DNA of 64,000 nucleotides from WM-3-3 sp041660045. GTDB lineage: Bacteria; Pseudomonadota; Gammaproteobacteria; Methylococcales; Methylomonadaceae. Positions 26,792 to 34,099 of this stretch are shown here, piece by piece (position 1 is the stretch's first letter; each line of letters starts with the position of its first letter). The DNA lies in contig JBAZXA010000012.1 in the NCBI GenBank assembly GCA_041660045.1, positions 1 through 64,000 on the forward strand, written 5' to 3'. A program made the position numbers and the translations under genes. Under the pieces are notes generated by a model. The model did no database searches, was not told the DNA's origin, and was given only the letters and a program-made list of their open reading frames with translations.

Positions 26792-26920
26792 AAATAACGC
26801 CCAACAAGTCGGTCAAAGGGACGCACCGCCCGTTGGCGGTTTTGAAGTTTTGTTTTTATCAAGGTTCGGCGGCTTCGCTTAAGCTCCGTGAGCAGCGCGC
26901 CCCTAACCATAACGTTAGGT
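26792..26920 (+). other. attC site 3
   Basis: This is a 129-bp attC-like site, longer than the others. It has R'' AAATAAC and R' GTTAGGT (26914-26920, a perfect GTTRRRY). The outer arms GTCGGTCAAAGGGACGC and GCGCGCCCCTAACCA pair with bulges. It closes cassette 3. Confidence 0.83.
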
Positions 26921-26935
26921 TTTCTTGGGGGCATT

Positions 26936-27430
26936 TTGGACTATCTGGAAATCGCAAAGTTAGCTTCACCCATTGTGGTTGGCTTTTTGTCTGCCTACGC
27001 TGCTTCTTTGATCGCTCTAAAGAAGTTCAAGAAGGAAAAATTCTGGGATGAGCGGCGCACTGCATATGCCAAAGTCGTTAGCGCCTTTGAGGAGTTGCTC
27101 TATTGGGCAGAACAAGAACGCGCGGCGCATTGCTGTGAACCATATATTAGTGTCGCTTCAGATCCCGAAAGCGCGCTCCGCGAGATCCGCAGATTTTCGA
27201 AGATTGGCTCACTACAGTTTTCCGAACAATTTTACGAAAAGCTGAAGGAAGCTGATATTGCAATTAGTAGCGCCGAATTTGATATTAACGAAGCGGGTAT
27301 CGGTGATAACGATGAGCAATCGCAGCACGAATGGCGATTCATTCGTGCAAACACAATACGAGAAATTGTCGAAGGTTGTCTTCCCGAGTTACTGAAGCTT
27401 GCCAAGAATGAGTTGCCGACAAAAACCTAA
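26936..27430 (+). CDS. Cassette 4: single-span hypothetical protein
   Basis: This protein of about 164 residues has one N-terminal membrane span (IAKLASPIVVGFLSAYAASLIAL), then a cytoplasmic helical domain with a basic start (KKFKKEKFWDERRTAYAKV) and acidic stretches. This simple layout is common in cassette proteins and I know no function. A GTG at 26888 would extend it by 16 residues but lies inside attC3, so I prefer the TTG at 26936, which has GGGGG upstream. The stop falls inside attC4. Confidence 0.68.
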   Translation: MDYLEIAKLASPIVVGFLSAYAASLIALKKFKKEKFWDERRTAYAKVVSAFEELLYWAEQERAAHCCEPYISVASDPESALREIRRFSKIGSLQFSEQFYEKLKEADIAISSAEFDINEAGIGDNDEQSQHEWRFIRANTIREIVEGCLPELLKLAKNELPTKT

Positions 27431-27511
27431 CTTAGCGCTCAACCTCTCTCCTTTCAGTCGCTGGACGCTGCGCGATAAAGCCGCGCAGCGCCGGTTAGCT
27501 CTACGTTGGGT
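27425..27511 (+). other. attC site 4
   Basis: This is an 87-bp attC-like site with R'' ACCTAAC and R' GTTGGGT (27505-27511). The arms GCGCTCAACC and GGTTAGCTC pair, and an inner GC-rich hairpin (CTGCGCG with CGCGCAG) is present. It closes cassette 4. Confidence 0.83.
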
Positions 27512-27536
27512 ATTACCATTTAACAGGAGATGAGCA

Positions 27537-27680
27537 ATGAAAAAGATACAGATCAACACCACGAAAGCCATAGCTTTGATCACCGCTTTGTTTGCATTCC
27601 TTCTATTTCCAGCGTGCGATCAATCCTCAACCTACGTTTCAGAGGCATTGGGTGTAGTTGATTCAAACAATCGTATCTAA
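27537..27680 (+). CDS. Cassette 5: small lipoprotein-like peptide
   Basis: This 47-residue reading frame has a basic start, a hydrophobic stretch (AIALITALFAFLLFPA) and a Cys at 27 placed like a lipobox, then a short polar tail. CAGGAGA lies 7 nt before the ATG. It follows attC4, but no attC closes it. The stop codon is the first base pairs of the 70-bp element at 27679, so the real C-terminus may have been lost. Confidence 0.55.
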   Translation: MKKIQINTTKAIALITALFAFLLFPACDQSSTYVSEALGVVDSNNRI

Positions 27681-27748
27681 GGGGTCAGACTCGATTGATT
27701 GTCGATTACAAGTCCGTGGATTTTATTTTCAATCGAGCCTGGCCCCTT
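27679..27748 (+). repeat. 70-bp palindromic (MITE/REP-like) element, copy 1
   Basis: The left end AAGGGGTCAGACTCGATTGA and the right end (reverse complement AAGGGGCCAGGCTCGATTGA) match at 18 of 20 bases. The 30-bp centre includes AAGTCCGTGGATTTTATTTT. A second 70-bp copy in the opposite orientation lies at 29772-29841. Copy 1 sits exactly where cassette 5 ends and where the truncated vapC begins. Confidence 0.78.
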
Positions 27749-27983
27749 CGATTATTTGGAACGCTGGTTAGCCAAAGTAGAAACCGACATGGCCGGACGG
27801 ATTCTGCCGGTAACCACACTCATTGCCAACCTCTGGGGACGCCTGAATGCGCCCGACCCGCTGCCAGTCGTCGATTCACTGCTTGCCGCTACCGCCCTGG
27901 AGCATGATCTGGTCTTGGTGACGCGCAATGTCGATGACGTAAAGCGCACTGGTGTTAGATTGTTAAACCCGTTTACGGATTGA
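27749..27983 (+). pseudogene. VapC-type PIN toxin, N-terminally truncated
   Basis: From DYLERWLAKVETDMAGRI the frame continues to ILPVTTLIANLWGRL, PLPVVDSLLAATALEHDL and VLVTRNVDDVKRTGVRLLNP. This is the C-terminal half of a VapC ribonuclease toxin, with the third and fourth acidic positions and the TRN strand. The N-terminal DTN part with the first catalytic Asp is missing, cut by the palindromic element directly upstream. No intact antitoxin gene is adjacent. Confidence 0.82.
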
Positions 27984-28036
27984 ATAGATCGGGTATGATG
28001 CCCATCGCGCATTAAAAAATTAATTCAGGAGAGATT

Positions 28037-29683
28037 ATGCCAATTACTGCCGCAGCTTTTAGAAAAGAATATCTGACCCAGATTTATCAATCCATTTACA
28101 CTGGTTTATCAACCGGTAAACTTTTATCTTTAGTTGAAGATTTTGCCGGGCAAAAACATATTGATGACATCCTTCTTAATGAATATTCAGAAGAAGATGA
28201 GAATTGGCCAATAGAAAGTTTGCGTATTGATGCGGTAGTTGATTATCTTGACGTGGTTAATTTAATTGATGAGGGTGACGAGGTCGAATTATCAACGTTA
28301 GTAAACGCCATTAGCCATAACAATAGCAATAAGCAGTTAAGGAATTTGGATAATTTGGTCTGGCAGGGTATCGACAAAATAGAGGTTATTGATGTTGGGT
28401 TAGTTCGACTTGTGCTAGACCGAATAGAAAGCCTGATTGATTACTTGGGCAGTAAAGGGGTGGCTAATGATGACGGCAATCGCTTATCTCATATAAACGA
28501 TTGGAACGCGGCATATCAGTTTGTGTCTTCAATACCCGTGAGCGACGTTTGTCTTGATACCGTTTTTGCTGTGGTTGAGCATGTGCAAAAACATGGTCAA
28601 TTGTCTGCGGTGGAGTTTTTAGAGTCTTTCCCACAATTGCTGGATCAAATTGATTTAGTAACGCTGTTAAATCTCCTGCCTTTTGCCCAAAGGACACAAT
28701 TGCTTGCAGCAGAATCGGCGGGCAGTTCCCTCGATAATTATGCAAAAATCGTTGATAAAATTGTAAATGCTATACAAGAAGGAACTGATCATAAATGGAT
28801 AAGGCCGTGGATAAATAAAAAGGAATTAGGACGCCCGAAAAACTTTTCTTCTAAAAAGAAATATAAAGGGATTAACACCATTAATCTTTGGATTGAAGCA
28901 AAGCAGCGAGGTTACGATAGTAATTATTGGGCTAGCGCGAATCAATGGGGGCATAGAGGTTATCATATTAAACAAGGTGAAATACCAGCTCTTGTTTTTG
29001 GTATGTTTAAATCAACAAAGAATATAACTGATGAAGTTAGACCTGATAGCGAGGTTTATACCAACTCTTGGCGTTATAAATCTTTTGAAGTTTTTAATGC
29101 TTGCCAATTGGTCGATTATAAAGACCCGACAAAAGAGTTTGATCAGAATGTTGAAGTGTTCAGCGATGAAGCAATTGATTCCTATGTGAATAAGACTCAA
29201 GCAATTATAAAAATAGGAGGTAATGCCGCTTATTATTCGCTGTCCGGTGATTACATAAAAATGCCCCCAAAAAATCAATTTATGAATACTGAGCAGCAAA
29301 CCAGAATGCAGGGCTATTACTCCACGCTTTTACACGAACTGGTGCATTGGACTGCTAACGATAAGCGCCTAAATCGCAAATGTGGCCAACTATCTGGAGA
29401 TAATGACTATGCGTTTGAAGAATTGGTTGCTGAATTGGGGTCTGCTTTCTTATGTGCAGATTTTGGCCTCTTAATGATTGCGCGTGAAGACATTGATGAT
29501 CAGTTTAACTTATCCGACCCTGTGAATACGCAGGATGGCGCTATTAAAAATCACACGGCTTATATTCAATCGTGGGTCAAAGGATTAAAAGGAAACCCCA
29601 TGAAATACATTTGCCGTGCGGCGAGTTTGGCTGAAAGGGCTGTTGAAAATCTTCACAGCTATCCGTCAGCAAAAGGAGAGTAG
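28037..29683 (+). CDS. ArdC-like antirestriction protein with extra N-terminal domain
   Basis: Residues about 235-548 of this 548-residue protein match ArdC: an ssDNA-binding part (IRPWINKKELGRPKNF, YKGINTINLW, ASANQWGHRGYHIKQGE, PALVFGMF) and a zincin metalloprotease with HELVH (H433, E434, H437) and a downstream FEELVAELGSAFL supplying the third ligand. ArdC-type proteins on mobile DNA protect incoming DNA from host restriction. The first 230 residues are acidic and helical and I do not recognise them; classic ArdC is about 300 residues. AGGAGA lies before the ATG. It sits between the two inverted palindromic elements, with a broken gene 3 nt downstream. Confidence 0.85.
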   Translation: MPITAAAFRKEYLTQIYQSIYTGLSTGKLLSLVEDFAGQKHIDDILLNEYSEEDENWPIESLRIDAVVDYLDVVNLIDEGDEVELSTLVNAISHNNSNKQLRNLDNLVWQGIDKIEVIDVGLVRLVLDRIESLIDYLGSKGVANDDGNRLSHINDWNAAYQFVSSIPVSDVCLDTVFAVVEHVQKHGQLSAVEFLESFPQLLDQIDLVTLLNLLPFAQRTQLLAAESAGSSLDNYAKIVDKIVNAIQEGTDHKWIRPWINKKELGRPKNFSSKKKYKGINTINLWIEAKQRGYDSNYWASANQWGHRGYHIKQGEIPALVFGMFKSTKNITDEVRPDSEVYTNSWRYKSFEVFNACQLVDYKDPTKEFDQNVEVFSDEAIDSYVNKTQAIIKIGGNAAYYSLSGDYIKMPPKNQFMNTEQQTRMQGYYSTLLHELVHWTANDKRLNRKCGQLSGDNDYAFEELVAELGSAFLCADFGLLMIAREDIDDQFNLSDPVNTQDGAIKNHTAYIQSWVKGLKGNPMKYICRAASLAERAVENLHSYPSAKGE

Positions 29684-29685
29684 TA

Positions 29686-29835
29686 ATGGTTGCCTTATCG
29701 AAATCACCTTCTGATATACGGAATGAGCTAACCGATAAGGTCATTCGCGACCTGCTAGGCTCCGCATATCGAAGGGGTCAGCCTCGATTGAATTTAAAGC
29801 CAACGGGTTTGTCATCCACAATAAATCGAGTTTAG
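29686..29835 (+). pseudogene. 5' fragment of a gene cut by the palindromic element
   Basis: A well-supported start (AAGGAGAG, then ATG 2 nt after the ArdC-like stop) opens a frame reading SPSDIRNELTDKVIRDLLG. At codon 29 it runs into the second 70-bp element, and it stops at 29835. The N-terminus recalls large helicase-like proteins that start with IRDEL...RDLLGP, some of which belong to defence systems, but 25 residues are too few to be sure. It was probably the next gene of an operon with the ArdC-like gene. Confidence 0.55.
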
Positions 29836-29841
29836 CCGCTT
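29772..29841 (-). repeat. 70-bp palindromic (MITE/REP-like) element, copy 2
   Basis: The left end AAGGGGTCAGCCTCGATTGA matches copy 1. The right end (reverse complement AAGCGGCTAAACTCGATTT) is more decayed. The centre, AAAGCCAACGGGTTTGTCAT, matches the reverse complement of the copy 1 centre with one indel, so the two copies are inverted relative to each other. Both are exactly 70 bp. Confidence 0.75.
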
Positions 29842-30161
29842 AGATTTGGTAGTGCAATATAGCTTTCTGACTTATAAGTTTTATTTTGCTTAACGGCAAA
29901 CGCCCGATATTGCTGTTGCCTGCCTCACTCGCCTGCCATTATTATTGGTGTAATTTGTCGATTGGGTTGACCGCTAACCGTTACCCAACAAATGGCGGCA
30001 TGAATGTCAGGATACGGCTAGCGCCTAACCCAACTTACCTGACTGGTCATTGGCAAGTGTCCACATTTGACTGGCGCGGTGTGTTCTTTATGTTGACTCA
30101 ACAAATTAAAGTTTTATACGCTAACCATTAATGTAACTATTTTAGTCACGCCAATAATTTA
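29842..30161. other. Intergenic region after the second element
   Basis: About 320 bp with no gene I believe in. It contains a stretch, GGGTTGACCGCTAACCGTTACCC at 29964-29986 (written here as 19 bases plus flanks in the sequence), that folds on itself and vaguely resembles another at 33570-33600. It may be decayed repeat DNA. Confidence 0.35.
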
Positions 30162-30650
30162 ATGATGATTAGTATCTCTGTAGCCGATTTAACAAACCCA
30201 CTTCATGCCGAAGCGACTCTTGATCTATTAAACCACTATGCCAATAATGAGATGGGGGGTGGCCAAGAGCTCACTCAATTTGTTAAGGACAACTTGGTTA
30301 AAGAATTTGAAAAGCGCCAAACGGTTCACGTAATACTTGCCTTTGATGGCGAAAATCCGGTTGGCCTTGCCATTTTAATGGAAGGCTTTTCCACTTTTTC
30401 TTGTATGCCGTTATTGAACATCCACGATATATTCGTCTCAAGCGCATACCGCGGCCAGGGCATTTCCAAGCTGCTTTTAAGTAAAGCCGAGCAAATTGCT
30501 AAACAGCTAGGTTGCTGTAAGTTAACCCTAGAAGTCCTTGAAGGCAACAAGCTTGCCCAAGCTGCATATCGCGCCTGTGGCTTTGAAGGTTACGAGCTTT
30601 CCCCTAATTTGGGTAAAGCGCTTTTTTGGCAAAAAAAGCTAACTTACTAA
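30162..30650 (+). CDS. GNAT-family N-acetyltransferase
   Basis: This 162-residue protein covers one GNAT domain. It has an N-terminal helix pair (HAEATLDLLNHYANNEMGG), the central strand VGLAILMEGFSTFSC, then LNIHDIFVSSAYRGQGISKLLLSKAE, where RGQGIS is the acetyl-CoA pyrophosphate loop, and the C-terminal LTLEVLEGNKLAQAAYRACGFEGY. The substrate amine is not known. It stands alone on its strand after the accessory island. Confidence 0.9.
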   Translation: MMISISVADLTNPLHAEATLDLLNHYANNEMGGGQELTQFVKDNLVKEFEKRQTVHVILAFDGENPVGLAILMEGFSTFSCMPLLNIHDIFVSSAYRGQGISKLLLSKAEQIAKQLGCCKLTLEVLEGNKLAQAAYRACGFEGYELSPNLGKALFWQKKLTY

Positions 30651-30790
30651 GGCGAGTTAAATCATGACATGATGCTTTCTCATCTAATAACCCTTAGTTA
30701 GTTTGAGTATCAATATCACTGGCGCCTCCCTTAGCAAAATGATTTAGTCAGCCATAACATTCAAATATAAGGCAGTATATAGGATAGCTT

Positions 30791-31165
30791 ATGAATTTAC
30801 TTGTGCACGAATTACAGGCGCTAGAAGCCGAATTGCATCATCCCGGGCTAATTTGCACCAGGGAACGCTTAGAAGCATTATTGCATGCAGACTTCCATGA
30901 GGTTGGCCGCTCAGGTCGGCAATACACGCGTGCAACCGTCATTAGCTATCTGATTGCACAAGCTGAACCGCCGCAGGTGACTACCAGCGCTTATGTGGCC
31001 CAAAATATGGCTGAAGGTTGCGCGTTGCTTACCTACCAATCATCATTGCTAGCGTCTGATGGCACTGTCAGCCTGGCAACTTTTCGCTCTTCTATCTGGC
31101 TGCGTACAAAAATAGGCTGGCAGCTTTTTTACCATCAAGGCACACCCAGTGCAGCAGAAATATAA
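30791..31165 (+). CDS. DUF4440/NTF2-like small protein
   Basis: This 124-residue protein has the cone-shaped NTF2-like fold pattern of DUF4440: an N-terminal helix pair (VHELQALEAELH, TRERLEALLHADFHEVGRSG), a mid helix (TRATVISYLIAQ) and C-terminal strands ending in WLRTKIGWQLFYHQGT. Members include unknown enzymes and binding proteins. AGGA lies 6-7 nt before the ATG. There is no operon partner on this strand. Confidence 0.8.
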   Translation: MNLLVHELQALEAELHHPGLICTRERLEALLHADFHEVGRSGRQYTRATVISYLIAQAEPPQVTTSAYVAQNMAEGCALLTYQSSLLASDGTVSLATFRSSIWLRTKIGWQLFYHQGTPSAAEI

Positions 31166-31197
31166 CTATACAGTGCGCTATTCAAGACCCGCTTACC

Positions 31198-32025
31198 CTA
31201 AGCCCATAAAAATGCGGAAATTGAGATATTACCTAAACGGCCAGCAAACGCTTTAGTGGCTTTTGTGGCTGAACCTGCTCCAGCGCCAAAGCAAACATGC
31301 AACGGTAACAGGTGTTCTTCGCGCGGGTGACAAAAGCGGCCTTCAGGTGCTTGCGCCCATTGGGTTAAACGGTCGGTTTGCCTATCCACGTTAAATTGGT
31401 GGCTCATTAGGGTTGCACTTAACCAATCGTCAAATACTGCACTTTTTTGCCCTATGGCTGGGTTTAATGAAAATAAAGCCTGCATATTGTGGAACGACAT
31501 GCCCGACCCCAGTATCAATACCCCTTGTTCCCTTAACGCGGACAAAGCCCTACCCACGGCTATATGCCCTGCTGGGTTAAGCGTATTGACTAAAGACAGC
31601 TGTAGCACAGGAATATCCGCTAAGGGGTACATCAGCATCAGTGGGACAAAAGTACCGTGATCAAATCCACGTTTACTATCCAGTTTTGCGGCAATGCCAT
31701 GCTTATCCAATAAGCCTGCAACTGTCTTTGCCAATTCCGGGCTACCTGCAGCCGGATATTGATATTGGTAGGCTTCAGCTGGAAAACCATAATAGTCATA
31801 TACCATCCCTGGCCTATCGCCATTGCTGATAGCAACACAGTCTTCTTCCCAATGGGCTGTGATTACCACTATCGCTTTAGGGCGAGGCAGGCCCAACGCA
31901 ACCGACTGCAGAAATAATGTTAGCTCATGATGGTCAGGATCTCCCATCAGGGGTAACGGACCACCCCCATGGGGAACAAATAAAACCGGCATTAGTTTAG
32001 TCAATCCGGTTCCAGCACTAGCCAT
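31198..32025 (-). CDS. DODA-type extradiol ring-cleavage dioxygenase
   Basis: This 275-residue protein belongs to the LigB/DODA class III extradiol dioxygenases, close to E. coli YgiD. Metal-site His residues are visible in LFVPHGGGPL, VITAHWE and GSGMSFHNM, with a further active-site His in RGFDHGTFVPL. The family opens catechol-type rings with O2; the natural substrate of YgiD-like members is often unclear (4,5-DOPA cleavage has been shown). The doxX-like gene ends 4 nt upstream, so the two are one operon, divergent from a LysR gene. Confidence 0.9.
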   Translation of the reverse strand: MASAGTGLTKLMPVLFVPHGGGPLPLMGDPDHHELTLFLQSVALGLPRPKAIVVITAHWEEDCVAISNGDRPGMVYDYYGFPAEAYQYQYPAAGSPELAKTVAGLLDKHGIAAKLDSKRGFDHGTFVPLMLMYPLADIPVLQLSLVNTLNPAGHIAVGRALSALREQGVLILGSGMSFHNMQALFSLNPAIGQKSAVFDDWLSATLMSHQFNVDRQTDRLTQWAQAPEGRFCHPREEHLLPLHVCFGAGAGSATKATKAFAGRLGNISISAFLWA

Positions 32026-32029
32026 CCGA

Positions 32030-32419
32030 CTAAACCTTTACACTTGAATTAGCCGTTCCAGAAAGCCAACCCATTTGATGCCGATGCATTTGAATTATGC
32101 TTAACAGTAAAACCATCAATATACCAGCTGGCATGGCATGGCTGGGTACTTCGTAATGCACATGAAAGAAGATAGCGCCTAGCATAATAACCATTAAGCC
32201 ACCCGCGGCCATAACACGCCACTGACGGATTAACAAACCGATGCCCCCAGCGAGTTCGCAAGCACCGATAAAATAACCAAACCAAACTGGCAAACCCATC
32301 ATCGCGAACGAGGCATGCAATGCTGGTACGCCCAATAGTTTAGCGCTGCCAGCAGCGGCAAAAGCCAAGCTGGTTATAATGAAAACAGACCCAAAAATAA
32401 TTGTTTTTACTTTACTCAT
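32030..32419 (-). CDS. DoxX-family membrane protein
   Basis: This 129-residue protein has four spans (IIFGSVFIITSLAFAAAGSAKLLG, WFGYFIGACELAGGIGLLI, VMAAGGLMVIMLGAIFFHVHY, GILMVLLLSIIQM) and the DoxX-like K-L and E-x-x-G-G pattern. AGGAG lies 6 nt before the ATG at 32419; a GTG one codon earlier is less likely. It is the first gene of the two-gene unit with the DODA-type dioxygenase. Pairs of DoxX and YgiD-like genes next to a LysR regulator are common. Function is unknown. Confidence 0.85.
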   Translation of the reverse strand: MSKVKTIIFGSVFIITSLAFAAAGSAKLLGVPALHASFAMMGLPVWFGYFIGACELAGGIGLLIRQWRVMAAGGLMVIMLGAIFFHVHYEVPSHAMPAGILMVLLLSIIQMHRHQMGWLSGTANSSVKV

Positions 32420-32567
32420 CACTGACTCCTTAGAAAACGTCGCTTAACTTTTAAGCCATAGCAAAGCTATTGGCACGGCATCAGTATGCTGCGGCACAAT
32501 ATAAATAAATATGGAATATTTTTTAATATCTTATAAACTTGTAATTTATATTACCTTGGCATTAGGC

Positions 32568-33470
32568 GTGACCCTAGATCAATTATTAATGTTTAAAACC
32601 GTCGCCGAAGTTGGCTCTTTAAGGCTGGCTAGTGAACTGTTACATAAAACCCAACCCGCAATCAGCCAAGGCATACGCCAATTAGAGTCGCAATTTAACT
32701 TACTGCTGTTTAGCCGAGCAGGCTATCGCCTGAGCTTGACCGAGCAGGGTAAATTGCTGTTCCAACGCACGCTACGCTTACTGAATGAGGCGGCGGAAAT
32801 ACAACAAGTTGCCAAACATTTGGCAAGTGGCCATGAAGCCAGTATTACACTGGCTTTTGAAGGTTCTTTTGAGTTATCACTTGTTCTGCCTATACTGGAA
32901 CTAACTCAAAATGAATACCCCAATACCCAAATCATCCTCAAACAGGAATATTTAACAGGTGCTATTGAAGCCTTATCGGCTGGTAGGGCCGATATCATCA
33001 TTTCCCCTTCTGAATTGATGCAGGAAAAATTCTCTCAAGTAGAAACCACATTGCTTAATCAAGGCCAATTAATTGCTGTGGCAGCACCGAAATTATTGGC
33101 GCGGCACCTATCACTCTCCTCAAGCACAGAATTAGTTAATGAATATCAAATTATTGTGCAAGATACCGGCACGGGCACAGGTAGCTTAGAATTTGGCGTT
33201 CAAGATGGTCAACGGCGCTGGTATGTGAATGATTTTTACACCAAGAAAATGCTTATTTTAAGCGGTATGGGCTGGGGTAAATTGCCCAACCATTTAATGG
33301 CCGAAGAGCTGAAAAACGGGACATTACAGGCGCTTAAATTGGCTGATATACAAACTGAAATCCTATTGCATTACTATGCTATAAGAACCAAGACCACAAT
33401 CCTGGGGCCGGTAGCCAGCAAGCTTTGGAAAAATCTATGTTTACACGGGCAACGCTATCATAACGCTTAA
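32568..33470 (+). CDS. LysR-type transcriptional regulator
   Basis: This regulator of about 300 residues has a winged helix-turn-helix in the first 60 residues (LDQLLMFKTVAEVGSLRLASELLHKTQPAISQGIRQLE) and a LysR substrate-binding domain. I start it at the GTG at 32568 because the family begins two or three residues before LDQL; the ATG at 32511 would add a hydrophobic 19-residue leader that is not typical. It is divergent from doxX and the dioxygenase gene and probably controls them from the intergenic region (32420-32567). The inducer is unknown. Confidence 0.9.
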   Translation: MTLDQLLMFKTVAEVGSLRLASELLHKTQPAISQGIRQLESQFNLLLFSRAGYRLSLTEQGKLLFQRTLRLLNEAAEIQQVAKHLASGHEASITLAFEGSFELSLVLPILELTQNEYPNTQIILKQEYLTGAIEALSAGRADIIISPSELMQEKFSQVETTLLNQGQLIAVAAPKLLARHLSLSSSTELVNEYQIIVQDTGTGTGSLEFGVQDGQRRWYVNDFYTKKMLILSGMGWGKLPNHLMAEELKNGTLQALKLADIQTEILLHYYAIRTKTTILGPVASKLWKNLCLHGQRYHNA

Positions 33471-33617
33471 GTTACCAGCCTATAGGATCAATTGGGGTAA
33501 CAGATTCCCATCAGTTTTACACCCCACTATTCAGCACTTGGGGTTTTAAGCTTTTTAACACCCACCCAGTAGGTCGCGGTTAGCGTAGCGTTACCCGATA
33601 CTAGACGCTATAAATTA

Positions 33618-34070
33618 TTAGGTATCATTGTCTAGATTACAGCTAGCCATGCTGGCAAACCAATTTTCATTAAAATGTTTTAAGACGTATTTTTTACTAT
33701 GCGGTACAACGCAAGCTGAACAGTCTAGGTGTATGGCCTGGCCAAACAGAGCTGGATGCCCAAATTTTGAATTGACACTGCAATAGCTGTAAACCGTATT
33801 CCCCTGGATAGTTTCTATGCCCTTTGAATTAAAGCGAAATAAGGGGCAAGCACAAAGGTAACAATTTAGCTGTTTTACCTCATGGCATTTTTGCTTTTGT
33901 GCATAAAGTGGACAAAAATCAGGTTCTGCTAGCACCATGTTATCAAAATCAAAATACGCAACGATTTCTGCCTGGTCTAAACCTTGAGCTTGTAATTTTT
34001 CAACTATCAACCGATGTTGGTTACCCTGTTTATTAAACCAGGTTAGGTACGAAGTGCTTTGATTGCTCAT
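33618..34070 (-). CDS. Cysteine-rich protein, probable metal or Fe-S binding
   Basis: This 150-residue soluble protein has clustered cysteines: DFCPLY, QKCHEV, LNCYLCACPLFRF, SYCSV and DCSACVVPHSKKYV, about eight in all plus His. The pattern looks like a metal or Fe-S site and belongs to a small conserved family I recall but cannot name. It lies 29 nt downstream of the kinase gene and on the same strand, so it may be the last gene of the type VI regulatory tail. Confidence 0.72.
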   Translation of the reverse strand: MSNQSTSYLTWFNKQGNQHRLIVEKLQAQGLDQAEIVAYFDFDNMVLAEPDFCPLYAQKQKCHEVKQLNCYLCACPLFRFNSKGIETIQGNTVYSYCSVNSKFGHPALFGQAIHLDCSACVVPHSKKYVLKHFNENWFASMASCNLDNDT

Positions 34071-34099
34071 AGACTAGCCTTGCAGCTGCTGGTACAACA

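Noticed and set aside
26446..26934. 162-codon minus-strand frame across cassette 3 and attC3
   Set aside because: Opposes the HNH-like gene with conserved zinc motifs and runs through the attC site; no domain seen.
29886..30131. 81-codon open frame with a TTG start after the second palindromic element
   Set aside because: No ribosome site, no domain, atypical composition, and it spans self-pairing repeat-like DNA.
33560..33610. Dyad GCGGTTAGCGTAGCGTTACCC, similar to sequence near 29965
   Set aside because: Similarity is short and imperfect; not enough to call a repeat family from two loose copies.
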